Position numbers and translations under genes: made by a program. The notes beneath the pieces were generated by a model that saw only the letters and a list, made by a program, of their open reading frames with translations, was not told the DNA's origin and did no database searches. Shown piece after piece: positions 20,248-28,269 of a DNA stretch of 64,000 bases; within the stretch, counting starts at the first letter, position 1; each line of letters starts with the position of its first letter. The DNA comes from Rathayibacter sp. Leaf185 (GTDB taxonomy: Bacteria; Actinomycetota; Actinomycetes; Actinomycetales; Microbacteriaceae). Location of the stretch: assembly GCF_001423885.1 (NCBI RefSeq), contig NZ_LMPP01000001.1, positions 186,001-250,000 on the forward strand, read 5' to 3'.

Positions 20248-20281
20248 GTTCGCGGTCGCTCGGGAGCGGCCGCGGGGTGCG

Positions 20282-20752
20282 CTACCAGCGGTAGTGCGCG
20301 AAGGCCTTGTTCGACTCGGCCATCTTGTGGGTGTCCTCGCGACGCTTGACAGCGGCGCCGAGTCCGTTCGACGCGTCGAGGATCTCGTTCATGAGACGCT
20401 CGGTCATCGTCTTCTCGCGACGGGCCTTCGCGTAGCTGGTGAGCCAGCGGAGCGCGAGGGTGTTGGCGCGGTGGGGCTTGACCTCGACCGGGACCTGGTA
20501 GGTCGAGCCGCCGACGCGGCGGCTGCGGACCTCGAGGGTCGGACGGACGTTGTCGAGCGCCTTCTTGAGGGTCACGACCGCGTCCTGGCCGTTCTTCGTG
20601 GACACGCCTTCGAGCGCGCCGTAGACGATGCGCTCGGCGAGACCCTTCTTGCCGTCCAGGAGGATCTTGTTGACGAGCTGGCTGACGACCGGAGCGCCGT
20701 AGACGGGGTCTGCGACGACGGGGCGCTTGGGAGCTGGGCCCTTACGAGGCAT
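20282..20752 (-). CDS. rpsG: 30S ribosomal protein S7
   Basis: Nucleates assembly of the 30S head. 156 aa, standard length, beginning [12 protein letters not shown]. The S7 signature [22 protein letters not shown] and the E-site beta-hairpin [11 protein letters not shown] are present. The ATG at 20752 shares a base with the rpsL stop. Earlier in-frame starts would run through rpsL out of frame. Confidence 0.97.
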   Translation of the reverse strand: MPRKGPAPKRPVVADPVYGAPVVSQLVNKILLDGKKGLAERIVYGALEGVSTKNGQDAVVTLKKALDNVRPTLEVRSRRVGGSTYQVPVEVKPHRANTLALRWLTSYAKARREKTMTERLMNEILDASNGLGAAVKRREDTHKMAESNKAFAHYRW

Positions 20753-21126
20753 TACTTCTTCTCCATCTTCGCGCCGTACCGGCTGCGAGCCTGCTTGCGG
20801 TTCTTGACGGCCTGGGTGTCCAGGGCGCCGCGAACGATCTTGTAGCGGACACCGGGGAGGTCCTTCACGCGACCGCCGCGCACGAGCACCATCGAGTGCT
20901 CCTGCAGGTTGTGGCCCTCGCCGGGGATGTAGGCGGTGACCTCGGTGCCGTTGGAGAGCTTCACGCGAGCCACCTTGCGGAGGGCCGAGTTGGGCTTCTT
21001 GGGCGTGGTCGTGTAGACGCGCGTGCACACGCCGCGCTGCTGGGGGTTGGCCTTCAGGGCGGGCGCCTTGGTCTTGGTGACCTTGGGCGAGCGTCCCTTG
21101 CGGACCAACTGCTGAATCGTTGGCAC
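20752..21126 (-). CDS. rpsL: 30S ribosomal protein S12
   Basis: Decoding-site protein, 124 aa from the GTG at 21126. That start is supported by AAGGAG seven or so bases upstream and the invariant N-terminus (M)[11 protein letters not shown]. The streptomycin-determining segments [14 protein letters not shown] and [13 protein letters not shown] are wild type, so no ribosomal streptomycin resistance is suggested. First gene of the str operon, with a promoter about 265-295 bp upstream. Confidence 0.97.
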   Translation of the reverse strand: MPTIQQLVRKGRSPKVTKTKAPALKANPQQRGVCTRVYTTTPKKPNSALRKVARVKLSNGTEVTAYIPGEGHNLQEHSMVLVRGGRVKDLPGVRYKIVRGALDTQAVKNRKQARSRYGAKMEKK

Positions 21127-21391
21127 TGATTTGCTCCTTGAATGCTGCACGGTGACAGCGGATCGATGGTCGACATTCGGCCTGTCCGTCGCCGGACGCG
21201 GCCGAGTTCGTCTGGACCCGACGCACCCCGCACGCCGACGAGCGACGCGCTGGGGAGGAGGACGGGTATGCCGTGGGGGCCGCCCGATCGGACGAACCCT
21301 CGGACCCTCTCGGACCCGGTGGAGCGAGGCGCGGCGCGAGCGAGGACCCGGAGGCACGACGCAAGCGCGCGCCAAAGCGCACACCTCGGCA

Positions 21392-21420
21392 ATATTACGG
21401 GGAGTGACGGGGCCGGTCAA
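21392..21420 (-). promoter_or_regulatory. Probable str-operon promoter (sigma-70 type)
   Basis: On the minus strand TTGACC (21420-21415) is followed after exactly 17 bp by TAATAT (21397-21392), close to the housekeeping consensus and the best such match I noticed in the window. Transcription would start near 21385, giving rpsL an untranslated leader of about 255 nt. The rest of the 21127-21486 gap contains no gene. Confidence 0.75.
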
Positions 21421-21486
21421 CCGAGGCGGGTCCGCGCACAGGGACGAGTGGAGCGGGAGCCGCGCGGCGACTGCACCGAGCACGCC

Positions 21487-22002
21487 TCACTCGCGCTCGT
21501 CGCCCTCCCAGCCCCAGTGCGGCGAGGAGCCGCCGGCGTCGCGCCGGGCGAGCATCAGGAGAAACAGCGCCACGACGGCGGCCGCCAGCACGCCGGTGGC
21601 GAGCGCGAACACCGTGCCCGCGTGGTCGAGGACGTAGCCGAGGATCCCGGCCGGATCGCCGACGCCGAGTCCGTAGAGCGCGCCTCCGGTCAGCAGGAAC
21701 AGCACGTAGACGGCGATCCCCGCCAGGAGCGACGGCCCGAGCACGCGGGTCACCCTCGCACGGGCGGCGAGAGTGATCATGACGAGGAGGACGGCCAGCA
21801 CGCACACCGCGACCGAGACCGGGCCGAGCAGGGGCCCGGCATCGCGCTCGGGCACGACGTCCTCGTCGAGCATGAGGCTGAGGACTCCGAAAGCGCAGAC
21901 CACCAGGGCGAGGTAGAGGAAGGCGGCGAACGCCGCCAGCGCGATCCCGTAGCCGAGCCCGGAGGCCCGCCCCTGCTCCCCCGGCGCGCCCGCGGCGGTC
22001 AC
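21487..22002 (-). CDS. Four-helix membrane protein of unknown function
   Basis: 171 aa from the GTG at 22002, which overlaps the stop of the upstream gene (GTGA). Hydrophobic segments are seen at IALAAFAAFLYLALVVCAFGV, VSVAVCVLAVLLVMITLAA, LAGIAVYVLFLLTGGALYG and FALATGVLAAAVVALFLLML, with an acidic loop (DEDVVPERDAG) between the first two. The short cytosolic tail is acidic and contains two Trp. I do not recognise a functional family. Coupling to the neighbouring membrane gene suggests they work together. Confidence 0.7.
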   Translation of the reverse strand: MTAAGAPGEQGRASGLGYGIALAAFAAFLYLALVVCAFGVLSLMLDEDVVPERDAGPLLGPVSVAVCVLAVLLVMITLAARARVTRVLGPSLLAGIAVYVLFLLTGGALYGLGVGDPAGILGYVLDHAGTVFALATGVLAAAVVALFLLMLARRDAGGSSPHWGWEGDERE

Positions 22003-22697
22003 GACTTCGCGGCCGCCTCGCGCTCGGCGTTGCGGCGCTTGACGCCACGGGCGCGACCGGCGATCAGGGCTCCGCCCCAGACGCTCACCTCGCGGGCGAG
22101 CACCGCGGCCGCGAGCACGGAGGCGAGCACGGCCGGGTCGCGGAGGAACTCGATCAGCTGCGTGCGGTCGGACGGGACGGCGGCGCCTCCGACGGGGAGC
22201 CAGGCGCCCACCAGCGCGGCGGCACCGGCGAGGAGGGCGACGAAGAAGCCGCCGAGCACATACGCCCACCAGCCCGCACGATTGACGGCGAGCACGATCA
22301 GGGCGAGCCCCAGGAAGAAGGCCGCGACCGGGGCGAGGAAGACCGCCGTCGGGCCCTGGTCGAGAGCGATCGCGAGCGGGTCTCCGGCGACCTCGTCGAG
22401 GAGGATCCGGATCGCGGTGAGAGCGATCAACAGCAGCGCGGCGAAGACGGCGGTCGCCAGGAGGGCGATGGCGAGGCCGGCGAGGCGGTTCCCCTTCCGG
22501 CGCACGGGCTCCGGGTCGGGCTCGACCGATCCGATCGCCGTGGGAGCCGCGGCCGGCACCACCCTGGTCTCGGCGGTGGAAGGCGATCCACCGGGCTGCG
22601 GCTCGGGCCAGACGTACTCGCGGGTCGGCTGGGGTCCGGTGCCACCCGTCGGCTCGGCGGGCATCCGCGTGGTCTCGGCTTCGCTGTTCCAGGTCAC
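21999..22697 (-). CDS. Membrane protein of unknown function, Pro/Glu-rich N-terminus
   Basis: 232 aa from a GTG. A disordered N-terminal region of about 65 residues (PTGGTGPQPTREYVWPEPQPGG) precedes a basic stop-transfer patch (RRKGNRLAGLAIALL). Four hydrophobic helices follow, then a basic C-terminal tail (RARGVKRRNAEREAAAK). The layout resembles small actinobacterial multipass proteins seen near ribosomal genes, but no catalytic motif is visible. It is the first gene of a two-gene unit with 21487-22002. Confidence 0.7.
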   Translation of the reverse strand: MTWNSEAETTRMPAEPTGGTGPQPTREYVWPEPQPGGSPSTAETRVVPAAAPTAIGSVEPDPEPVRRKGNRLAGLAIALLATAVFAALLLIALTAIRILLDEVAGDPLAIALDQGPTAVFLAPVAAFFLGLALIVLAVNRAGWWAYVLGGFFVALLAGAAALVGAWLPVGGAAVPSDRTQLIEFLRDPAVLASVLAAAVLAREVSVWGGALIAGRARGVKRRNAEREAAAKS

Positions 22698-22788
22698 TTC
22701 GTCAGCATAAGCACGCCTCCGCAGCAGTCCGGGTGCGGCGCGCGGCTCCCGCAGAAGGGGGCCACGCAGAAGAGCCCCGAGCCGGACG

Positions 22789-23586
22789 TCACTCCAGCGG
22801 GTGCAGGAGGCGGCGGAGGAACTGCTGGGTGCGAGCCTCGCGCGGCTCCCGGAGGATCTGCGCCGGCGCGCCCCGCTCGACCACCACGCCGTCGGCCATG
22901 AAGACGACCTCGGAAGCGACCTGCCGGGCGAACTCGAGCTCGTGCGTGACGACGAGCATCGTCCAGCCCTCCCCGGCCAGCTCGCGCATCAGCGACAGCA
23001 CGTCACCGACGAGCTCGGGATCGAGGGCCGACGTGGGCTCGTCGAACAGCAGGAGATCGGGCCGGAGCGCGAGGGCGCGGACGATGCCGACGCGCTGCTG
23101 CTGACCCCCGGAGAGCTCGAACGGGTAGGCGCCGCCGCGACCGCCGAGACCCACGCGCGCGAGCAGCGCCTCCGCCTCCGGGACGACCTCTGCCGCCGTG
23201 CGGCGCTGCACGCGGAGCGGGCCCTCGGTGACGTTCTCGAGCACGGTGAGGTGCGGGAAGAGGTTGAAGTGCTGGAACACCATCGCGGAGCGGTCGCGCA
23301 GGGTCGTCAGAGCACGCTTGCCGACGCCGGCCGAGAAGTCGAGCGTCGTCCCGTCGGCCAGCGACACGACTCCGCCGTCGGGGATCTCGAGGCTGTTGAG
23401 CGAGCGCAGGACGGTCGTCTTGCCAGACCCGGACGGGCCGACCAGGGCGATGACCTCACCGCGCCGGATCTCGAGATCGATGCCTCGGAGCACCTCCACG
23501 CCCGAGAACGACTTGCGCAGACCCGTGGCGGACAGGACCGGGCGGGCGGTCGGGGCGTCGGTCTCCCGGGCGTCAGTGGGCGACAT
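22789..23586 (-). CDS. Polar amino-acid ABC transporter, ATP-binding protein
   Basis: 265-aa ATPase of an importer. It carries Walker A GPSGSGKTTVLRS, the Q-loop (MVFQHFNLFPHLTVLENV, the HisP/GlnQ-type signature), the ABC signature ELSGGQQQRVGIVRAL, Walker B LLLFDEPTSALDP and the switch His in VVTHELEFA. The HFNLFPH segment is characteristic of polar amino-acid transporters. Its start overlaps the permease gene end by 14 bp. Third gene of the binding protein-permease-ATPase unit. Confidence 0.95.
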   Translation of the reverse strand: MSPTDARETDAPTARPVLSATGLRKSFSGVEVLRGIDLEIRRGEVIALVGPSGSGKTTVLRSLNSLEIPDGGVVSLADGTTLDFSAGVGKRALTTLRDRSAMVFQHFNLFPHLTVLENVTEGPLRVQRRTAAEVVPEAEALLARVGLGGRGGAYPFELSGGQQQRVGIVRALALRPDLLLFDEPTSALDPELVGDVLSLMRELAGEGWTMLVVTHELEFARQVASEVVFMADGVVVERGAPAQILREPREARTQQFLRRLLHPLE

Positions 23587-24232
23587 AGCGGTCCAATCGC
23601 TTCTCGAGGAGGCTCTGCCCGCTGGAGAGGACCAGGCAGATCAGCCAGTAGATCAGGGCGGCCTCGAGGTAGAGGAGCATGAACTCGCTCGAGGCGGTGG
23701 CGATCTTCTGCGCCTGGCGGAACAGCTCGGTCACGAGGATCAGCGATGCGAGCGAGGTGTCCTTGACCAGCGAGATGAAGGTGTTCGACAGCGGCGGCAC
23801 CGAGACGCGGGCGGCCTGCGGGAGGATGATGCGCCGCAACGCCAGGGAGCGGCTCATGCCGATGGTGTGCGCCGCCTCCCACTGACCCTTCGGGACGCTC
23901 AGGATCGCTGCGCGGATCACCTCCGCCGCGTAGCCGCCGACATTGAGGGCGAAGGCGATGATCGCGCTCGGCCACGGGTCGATCTTGATGCCCAGGCTGG
24001 GGAGGCCGTAGAAGATCACGAAGAGCTGCACCAGGAGCGGGGTGCCGCGGATCACCGAGATGTAGATCCGGGCGATCCAGGCCAGCACGCGCACGCGCGA
24101 CAGCCGCATCAGAGCGACGGCGAGCGCCAGCGCGAGACCGAGTACGAAGCTCGAGAGCGCCAGCGGGATCGTGCCGACGATCCCCCCGGAGAGGATCGGC
24201 CAGAACGACCGGAGGAGAAGATCGGTGTCCAT
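23573..24232 (-). CDS. Polar amino-acid ABC transporter, permease
   Basis: 219-aa membrane subunit of the HisM/GlnP type. It has hydrophobic helices, IRGTPLLVQLFVIFYGLP near the first third, and the EAA motif GMSRSLALRRIILPQAARVSVPPL, which docks on the ATPase. The ATG lies 5 bp after a GC-rich hairpin (24237-24260), whose downstream arm probably overlaps the ribosome-binding region. Only one permease gene is present, so the channel is presumably a homodimer. Confidence 0.93.
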   Translation of the reverse strand: MDTDLLLRSFWPILSGGIVGTIPLALSSFVLGLALALAVALMRLSRVRVLAWIARIYISVIRGTPLLVQLFVIFYGLPSLGIKIDPWPSAIIAFALNVGGYAAEVIRAAILSVPKGQWEAAHTIGMSRSLALRRIILPQAARVSVPPLSNTFISLVKDTSLASLILVTELFRQAQKIATASSEFMLLYLEAALIYWLICLVLSSGQSLLEKRLDRYVAH

Positions 24233-24236
24233 CTCG

Positions 24237-24260
24237 TCTTTCCCGCCGGGGCGGGAAAGA
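24237..24260 (-). promoter_or_regulatory. Perfect hairpin over the permease ribosome-binding region
   Basis: An 11-bp perfect stem (TCTTTCCCGCC with GGCGGGAAAGA, loop of two bases) ends four bases from the permease ATG. The sequence GGCGGGAAAGACGAG just before the start is inside or next to the stem, so folding would limit ribosome access. This fits lower permease output relative to the binding protein (inference). Confidence 0.6.
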
Positions 24261-24315
24261 CCGCGGTCGGCTGTCGTGAATGGTCGCGATGAGCAGAGCG
24301 GGTCACGCCCGCGTC

Positions 24316-24343
24316 CCTCGACATGCTGACACGCATGTCGAGG
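24316..24343 (-). terminator. Hairpin after the binding-protein gene
   Basis: Arms CCTCGACATGC and GCATGTCGAGG form a perfect 11-bp stem with a six-base loop (tgacac), 56 bp after the binding-protein stop. Such intra-operon hairpins often stabilise the upstream message or attenuate downstream genes in binding-protein-dependent importers. No T-tract follows. Confidence 0.6.
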
Positions 24344-24398
24344 AATCGCTCAGGTCTTGCGCGAGGGCGCTCCGAGGGTCGCATTTCCCCCGGTGGGG

Positions 24399-25265
24399 CT
24401 ACTGGGAGACGTCGGCGCCGAAGTAGCGCTCCGAGATCGAGGCCAGGGTGCCGTCGGCGCGGAGCTCGTCGAGAGCGTCGTCGACCGCGGCGACCAGGTC
24501 GTCGGAGCCCTTCGGGAAGGTGAAGGCGCTCGAGGACGAGTCGTCGGTCGTCACCGCGACCTTGAGGCCGGCGGCCTGGTCGGGGTAGGTCGTCGACCAG
24601 TCGAGCCAGGTGAGGCGGTCGTTGATGGTCGCGTCCACGCGACCCTGCTCGACGAGCGCGACGGCCTGGGCCCAGCCCTCGACTCCCTCGACAGTGGCGC
24701 CGCTGTCCTGGGCGAGCGTGTACCAGTTGCTCGAGAGCGACTGCGCGGTGGTCTTGCCCGACAGCGAGTCGAGCGAGGTGATGGAGGTGTCGGCGGCGGG
24801 GACGACCACGACGCCGGGGCTCACGGCGTACGGCTCGGAGAAGTCGTACTTGGCGCTGCGCTCGTCGTTGATCGAGACCTGGTTCGCGATGACATCGAAG
24901 CGGTCGCCGTCCAGGCCCGCGAACATCGCGTCCCACTGGGTCTCCTCGAACTCCGGCTCGACGCCGAGCTTCTCGGCCACCGCGGTGATCACATCGACGT
25001 CGTAGCCGGTGAGATCGCCCGTTCCGCCGTCGGCGTGGTAGGAGAAGGGCTGGTAGGTGCCCTCGGTGCCGATGGTGAGCTTCCCCGACTCCGTGACTTC
25101 GGCCAGCGTCAGCCCGGAGTTCGCCGCGGTGCTCGCGGCGTCGCTCGAACCCGACACGACGTCGTCGGTGGAGGCGGGCGCGCAGCCGGCGAGGACCAGC
25201 GCGGCGGCGGCCGCCGTCGTGCCCAACAGCAGGCGCAGGGAGGTGCGGGCGGGGAGGTACGTCAC
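24399..25265 (-). CDS. Amino-acid ABC transporter, substrate-binding lipoprotein
   Basis: 288 aa from GTG 25265 (GAAGGA about 8 bp upstream; longer in-frame starts lack a ribosome site and break the signal peptide). A lipoprotein signal ends in LVLAGCAPAS, with the lipidated Cys at about residue 27. The mature protein is a family-3 solute-binding domain (LTIGTEGTYQPFSYH, LTGYDVDVITAVAEKLG, DRFDVIANQVSI). It binds a polar amino acid outside the membrane. The exact substrate cannot be read from sequence. First gene of the unit. Confidence 0.93.
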   Translation of the reverse strand: MTYLPARTSLRLLLGTTAAAAALVLAGCAPASTDDVVSGSSDAASTAANSGLTLAEVTESGKLTIGTEGTYQPFSYHADGGTGDLTGYDVDVITAVAEKLGVEPEFEETQWDAMFAGLDGDRFDVIANQVSINDERSAKYDFSEPYAVSPGVVVVPAADTSITSLDSLSGKTTAQSLSSNWYTLAQDSGATVEGVEGWAQAVALVEQGRVDATINDRLTWLDWSTTYPDQAAGLKVAVTTDDSSSSAFTFPKGSDDLVAAVDDALDELRADGTLASISERYFGADVSQ

Positions 25266-25394
25266 GGTGTCTTTCCTTCGGTGCATCACGGAGCAGGGAG
25301 GGCGCCGGGGGCGGCGCCGCAGGTCGTCCGGGCGCGTCCACGGCTGCGCCGCGAGATCGGCCCGCCGTGACGACAACCAGAACGGGGGTGGCCG

Positions 25395-25904
25395 CTATTC
25401 CCGGATGTCGCCGCGTGACGCCGGGAAGTCCGCGAGGAAGTCCTCCGCGCCGCCCACCTCGTCGGAGGTGAGGCCGGCCGCCGCGTCGGGACGGACGAGG
25501 TGGAACGGCGTCTCCTGCTCGCGCGCCCACGCGTAGGCGTCCTCGCGCAGGTTGTCGTCGATCCAGACGACTGCGTCGATCTCCGTCCGCTCGCGGGCCG
25601 CTTCGAGCCAGGCCGCGACCGGCTGCAGTTTGCCCGTCTGGCCGGGGAAGCGCGGATCGCGCGGCAGTCCCCCGCTGAAGACGATCGCCTCCGTCTCCTC
25701 CGGGAGTCCGAGGTCGCGCGCGAGGACGGAGGTGAGCTTGGGCGGCCAGGTCGTCGCCCAGACGATGGTCCCGACGGCGGCGAGGCGCAGCACGAGGGCT
25801 TCGCGCTCGGGATCGAGCCCGAGCCGATGACCGCCGCTCTGGCGATCGCTCGTGACGGTCGGATTCAGGACGCCGTCGACGTCGAGGAGGATGAGCGCGG
25901 CCAT
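25395..25904 (-). CDS. HAD-superfamily protein, HAD_SAK_2-like
   Basis: 169 aa from ATG 25904. Motif I is LLDVDGVLNP (nucleophile Asp and the second Asp), motif II is the Thr in WATTWPPKL, and a late acidic motif is VVWIDDNL. This small HAD domain without a clear cap resembles the HAD domain found next to or fused with RNA-repair modules, but nothing like a ligase or kinase is adjacent. It is divergent from the spermidine-synthase-like gene, with 71 bp between starts. Probable phosphatase of unknown substrate. Confidence 0.75.
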   Translation of the reverse strand: MAALILLDVDGVLNPTVTSDRQSGGHRLGLDPEREALVLRLAAVGTIVWATTWPPKLTSVLARDLGLPEETEAIVFSGGLPRDPRFPGQTGKLQPVAAWLEAARERTEIDAVVWIDDNLREDAYAWAREQETPFHLVRPDAAAGLTSDEVGGAEDFLADFPASRGDIRE

Positions 25905-25975
25905 GCCTGCCACCGTAGCGGCGGCTCCCGGGCTCTGCGAGGCGGGAGCAGCGCGGCGGACGCTAGCGTGGCGGG

Positions 25976-26749
25976 ATGCCGCCCTCCGCCCGCCTGCCCG
26001 ACGGACGGCTCGTGTCGCTCGAGGCCGACACCCTCCGACCGGGTGTGCTCGTGCTCGCGATCGACGGCGCGGAGCAGTCGCTGATCGATCCGCGGACTCC
26101 GGACTCCCTCGATCTCGAGTACATGGCGAGGCTCGGCGGCGTCGTCGACGCGATCGCACCGGCCGGCGTCCCCGTCCGCCTCCTGCACCTGGGCGCGGGG
26201 GCGCTCTCGCTCGCGCGGTACACCGAGTGGACGCGACCCGGCTCCGAGCAGACGGTCGTCGAGATCGCGACCGGCCTCGTCGACTTCGTGCTCGCGCACG
26301 CACCTCTTCCCGGCGGCGCCCGGCTCGGGGTGATCACCGCCGACGCCGCATCGCCGATTCCCGGGCTGCTCGCAGACCTCGTCGTCCTCGACGTCTACGA
26401 CGGCGACGAGATCCCGGAGGCGTTCTACCGGACCGAGGTCCTCGGGCGCGTCGCCGAGCGCGTCGCCGCCGACGGGCTCCTCGCGGTGAACGTGGCCGAT
26501 GACGCCGACCACCGACGGCTCGACCGCCTCCGAGAGGCGCTCCTGCGGGTGCTGCCGGTCACCGCCGCCGTCGGAGCGGCCTCGTTCGCGGAGCACCGCA
26601 GCGCCGGCAACGCGATCCTGCTGGCGTCACGCGGTGGGATCGCCGCCGAGGTGGCCGACCGGCTGCTGCGCGCGGGACCGCACCCGGTCGCCGCCGTTCC
26701 TGCGCGCGACGTCGTGACCGTCGAGGTTGCGGTAGAAGTCGACCCGTGA
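25976..26749 (+). CDS. Spermidine-synthase-like protein, shortened paralogue
   Basis: 257-aa Rossmann methyltransferase-fold protein related to the gene at 38557-39447. Shared blocks include LHLGAGALSLARYTEWTRPGS (nucleotide-binding loop), VVEIATGLVDFV and LVVLDVYDG...LLAVNVADDA. Compared with the paralogue, it lacks most of the segment before the second acidic motif (IRQGDAREVLGKL) and the C-terminal 30 or so residues. It may be an inactive or diverged copy. Its last 123 bp overlap the convergent LuxR-type gene on the other strand. No polyamine genes lie nearby, so the substrate is unknown. Confidence 0.75.
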   Translation: MPPSARLPDGRLVSLEADTLRPGVLVLAIDGAEQSLIDPRTPDSLDLEYMARLGGVVDAIAPAGVPVRLLHLGAGALSLARYTEWTRPGSEQTVVEIATGLVDFVLAHAPLPGGARLGVITADAASPIPGLLADLVVLDVYDGDEIPEAFYRTEVLGRVAERVAADGLLAVNVADDADHRRLDRLREALLRVLPVTAAVGAASFAEHRSAGNAILLASRGGIAAEVADRLLRAGPHPVAAVPARDVVTVEVAVEVDP

Positions 26750-27328
26750 GTCGAGGGTCACGCCTGCCTCGAGGTACTTCGTCTTGATCCGCTTGATGTA
26801 GGTGCGGACGGTGTGCTCGGCGATGCGCATCTCGACCGCGACGGCCTTCACGGCTGCGCCCGCCCCGTAGGAGCGCATGACCCGGCTCTCCTGCGGACTG
26901 AGGATCGGACGGCGGTCGGCCCCGGCCGACAGGAAGCGGCGGCGGGCCGCCTCCGAGATCCACGGCCGCCCCGAGCCGACCGAGACGATCGCGGCGACGA
27001 GCTCGCCGGGATCGTCGCCCTTCCAGACGAAGGCCGCGCGGTCCACGCGCAGCACCGCCCTGATCGACTCCAGCGCGTTCGACGACGAGAGGGCGACGAC
27101 TCCTCGGTAGCGGCCGGTGAGTCCGGCCAGGGTCGCGGTCAGCTCGTCGGGCGGGACGCGATCGAGGTCGAGGAGGGCGACGGTCTCGCCGTCCGGGATC
27201 GGCGGCTCGATCGCCGGATCGACCGCCGGGAACTCCGGGAGCGCGGCGGCGAGCAGCGCGAGCAGGGCCGCGCGCTCGATGGAGAGGCCGTCGACGACGG
27301 CCAGAGCGAACCGCTCGTTGTCCGGCAC
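26627..27328 (-). CDS. LuxR-family transcriptional regulator with receiver-like N-terminus
   Basis: 233 aa from a GTG. The C-terminal helix-turn-helix (LSPQESRVMRSYGAGAAVKA, EMRIAEHTVRTYIKRIKTKYLEAG, about residues 140-190) is of the LuxR/NarL class. The N-terminal half has alternating beta/alpha segments like a response-regulator receiver (VALLDLDRVPPDELTA, YRGVVALSSSNALES), but phosphorylation residues are not clear, so it may be a pseudo-receiver. About 30 residues after the HTH (GHDVARRNGGDRVRSRAQQP) are encoded antisense to the end of the spermidine-synthase-like gene. No sensor kinase is adjacent. Confidence 0.8.
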   Translation of the reverse strand: MPDNERFALAVVDGLSIERAALLALLAAALPEFPAVDPAIEPPIPDGETVALLDLDRVPPDELTATLAGLTGRYRGVVALSSSNALESIRAVLRVDRAAFVWKGDDPGELVAAIVSVGSGRPWISEAARRRFLSAGADRRPILSPQESRVMRSYGAGAAVKAVAVEMRIAEHTVRTYIKRIKTKYLEAGVTLDSRVDFYRNLDGHDVARRNGGDRVRSRAQQPVGHLGGDPTA

Positions 27329-27501
27329 GGTGACCCCTCGTGGACGCGGTTCGGGTCCGCATCCGTTGGGAAGATATCGGACCCTCGGCCGCGATGGGGG
27401 AATTCAGGACATTAAGTCCCGTAGCCCCGGTGTACCGGCGACGCGGTCGCACGACGGTACCGGTGCGGGGCCCTCGGTGGAGGCATAGTCTCCTTCTCAC
27501 C

Positions 27502-28269
27502 ATGGACGAAGACGACCGACTCCCGCGCGCCAAGAGGATCCCCGCCGACCAGGTCCGCGCCCGCATGATCGCGGCCGCCAGCGAGGTGATCGCCGCGAAC
27601 GGGCTCACCGTCGGCTTCGCCCACCTGCCGATGGAGGAGTACATCCGCCTCGCCGAGGTGCCGCGCAGCTCGGTCTACCGGATCTGGGCCACCCGCGAGG
27701 AGTTCGTCGCCGACCTCATCGGCGAGGTGTTCGTGCGGGACCGCTACGCGGACGGGGCGGATCCGGATGCGATGGCGGTGATGCGCGACGTGCACGAGCG
27801 CCACTCCGACCGACTCGCGACGGCGACGGGACGCCGCGCCGTGGTCTGGGAGATGATCCGGATCGGCGCGAACTCGAACATCGAGGCCCTGCGCAGCTCG
27901 GTCGACTGGGCGTCGTACAACGCACTTCTGGCCTGCACGTTCTCGATGGAGGAGGGGCCGGCCCGCGAGGCCGTGCAGGCGACGGCCCGACGGATCGAGA
28001 CGATGCTGACGCACCGCATGCAGGGCTTCTACTCGGAGATGCTCGAGACCTTCGGCGGTACCCTCCGACCGGGATTCTCGACCCTGCAGCTCGCCCACCT
28101 GACCTCGGTCGTGATCGACGGGCTGGCCCATCGCGGCAGGCTGCTCGGCGACGAGCTCGACTCGGTCGTGCTCGCGCCGGGCCTCGACGGTGAGCCGGTG
28201 CCGTGGCACCTCGCGGCCTACACGATCCGCTCGATCGTCGAGGGGATGCTCGAGCCGGTCGCCGACTAG
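27502..28269 (+). CDS. TetR-family transcriptional regulator, copy 1
   Basis: 255 aa from ATG 27502. The N-terminal helix-turn-helix is ARMIAAASEVIAANGLTVGF through EVPRSSVYRIWATREEFVADL. The rest is the helical ligand/dimer domain. It closely resembles the convergent gene 28266-29027 (same LxVGxxHLxxEDxIRxAxVPRSxVYRIW pattern), and the two share a CTAG stop overlap. The ligand is unknown. The adjacent LuxR-type gene is divergent (173 bp), and that gap could hold operators. Confidence 0.88.
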   Translation: MDEDDRLPRAKRIPADQVRARMIAAASEVIAANGLTVGFAHLPMEEYIRLAEVPRSSVYRIWATREEFVADLIGEVFVRDRYADGADPDAMAVMRDVHERHSDRLATATGRRAVVWEMIRIGANSNIEALRSSVDWASYNALLACTFSMEEGPAREAVQATARRIETMLTHRMQGFYSEMLETFGGTLRPGFSTLQLAHLTSVVIDGLAHRGRLLGDELDSVVLAPGLDGEPVPWHLAAYTIRSIVEGMLEPVAD

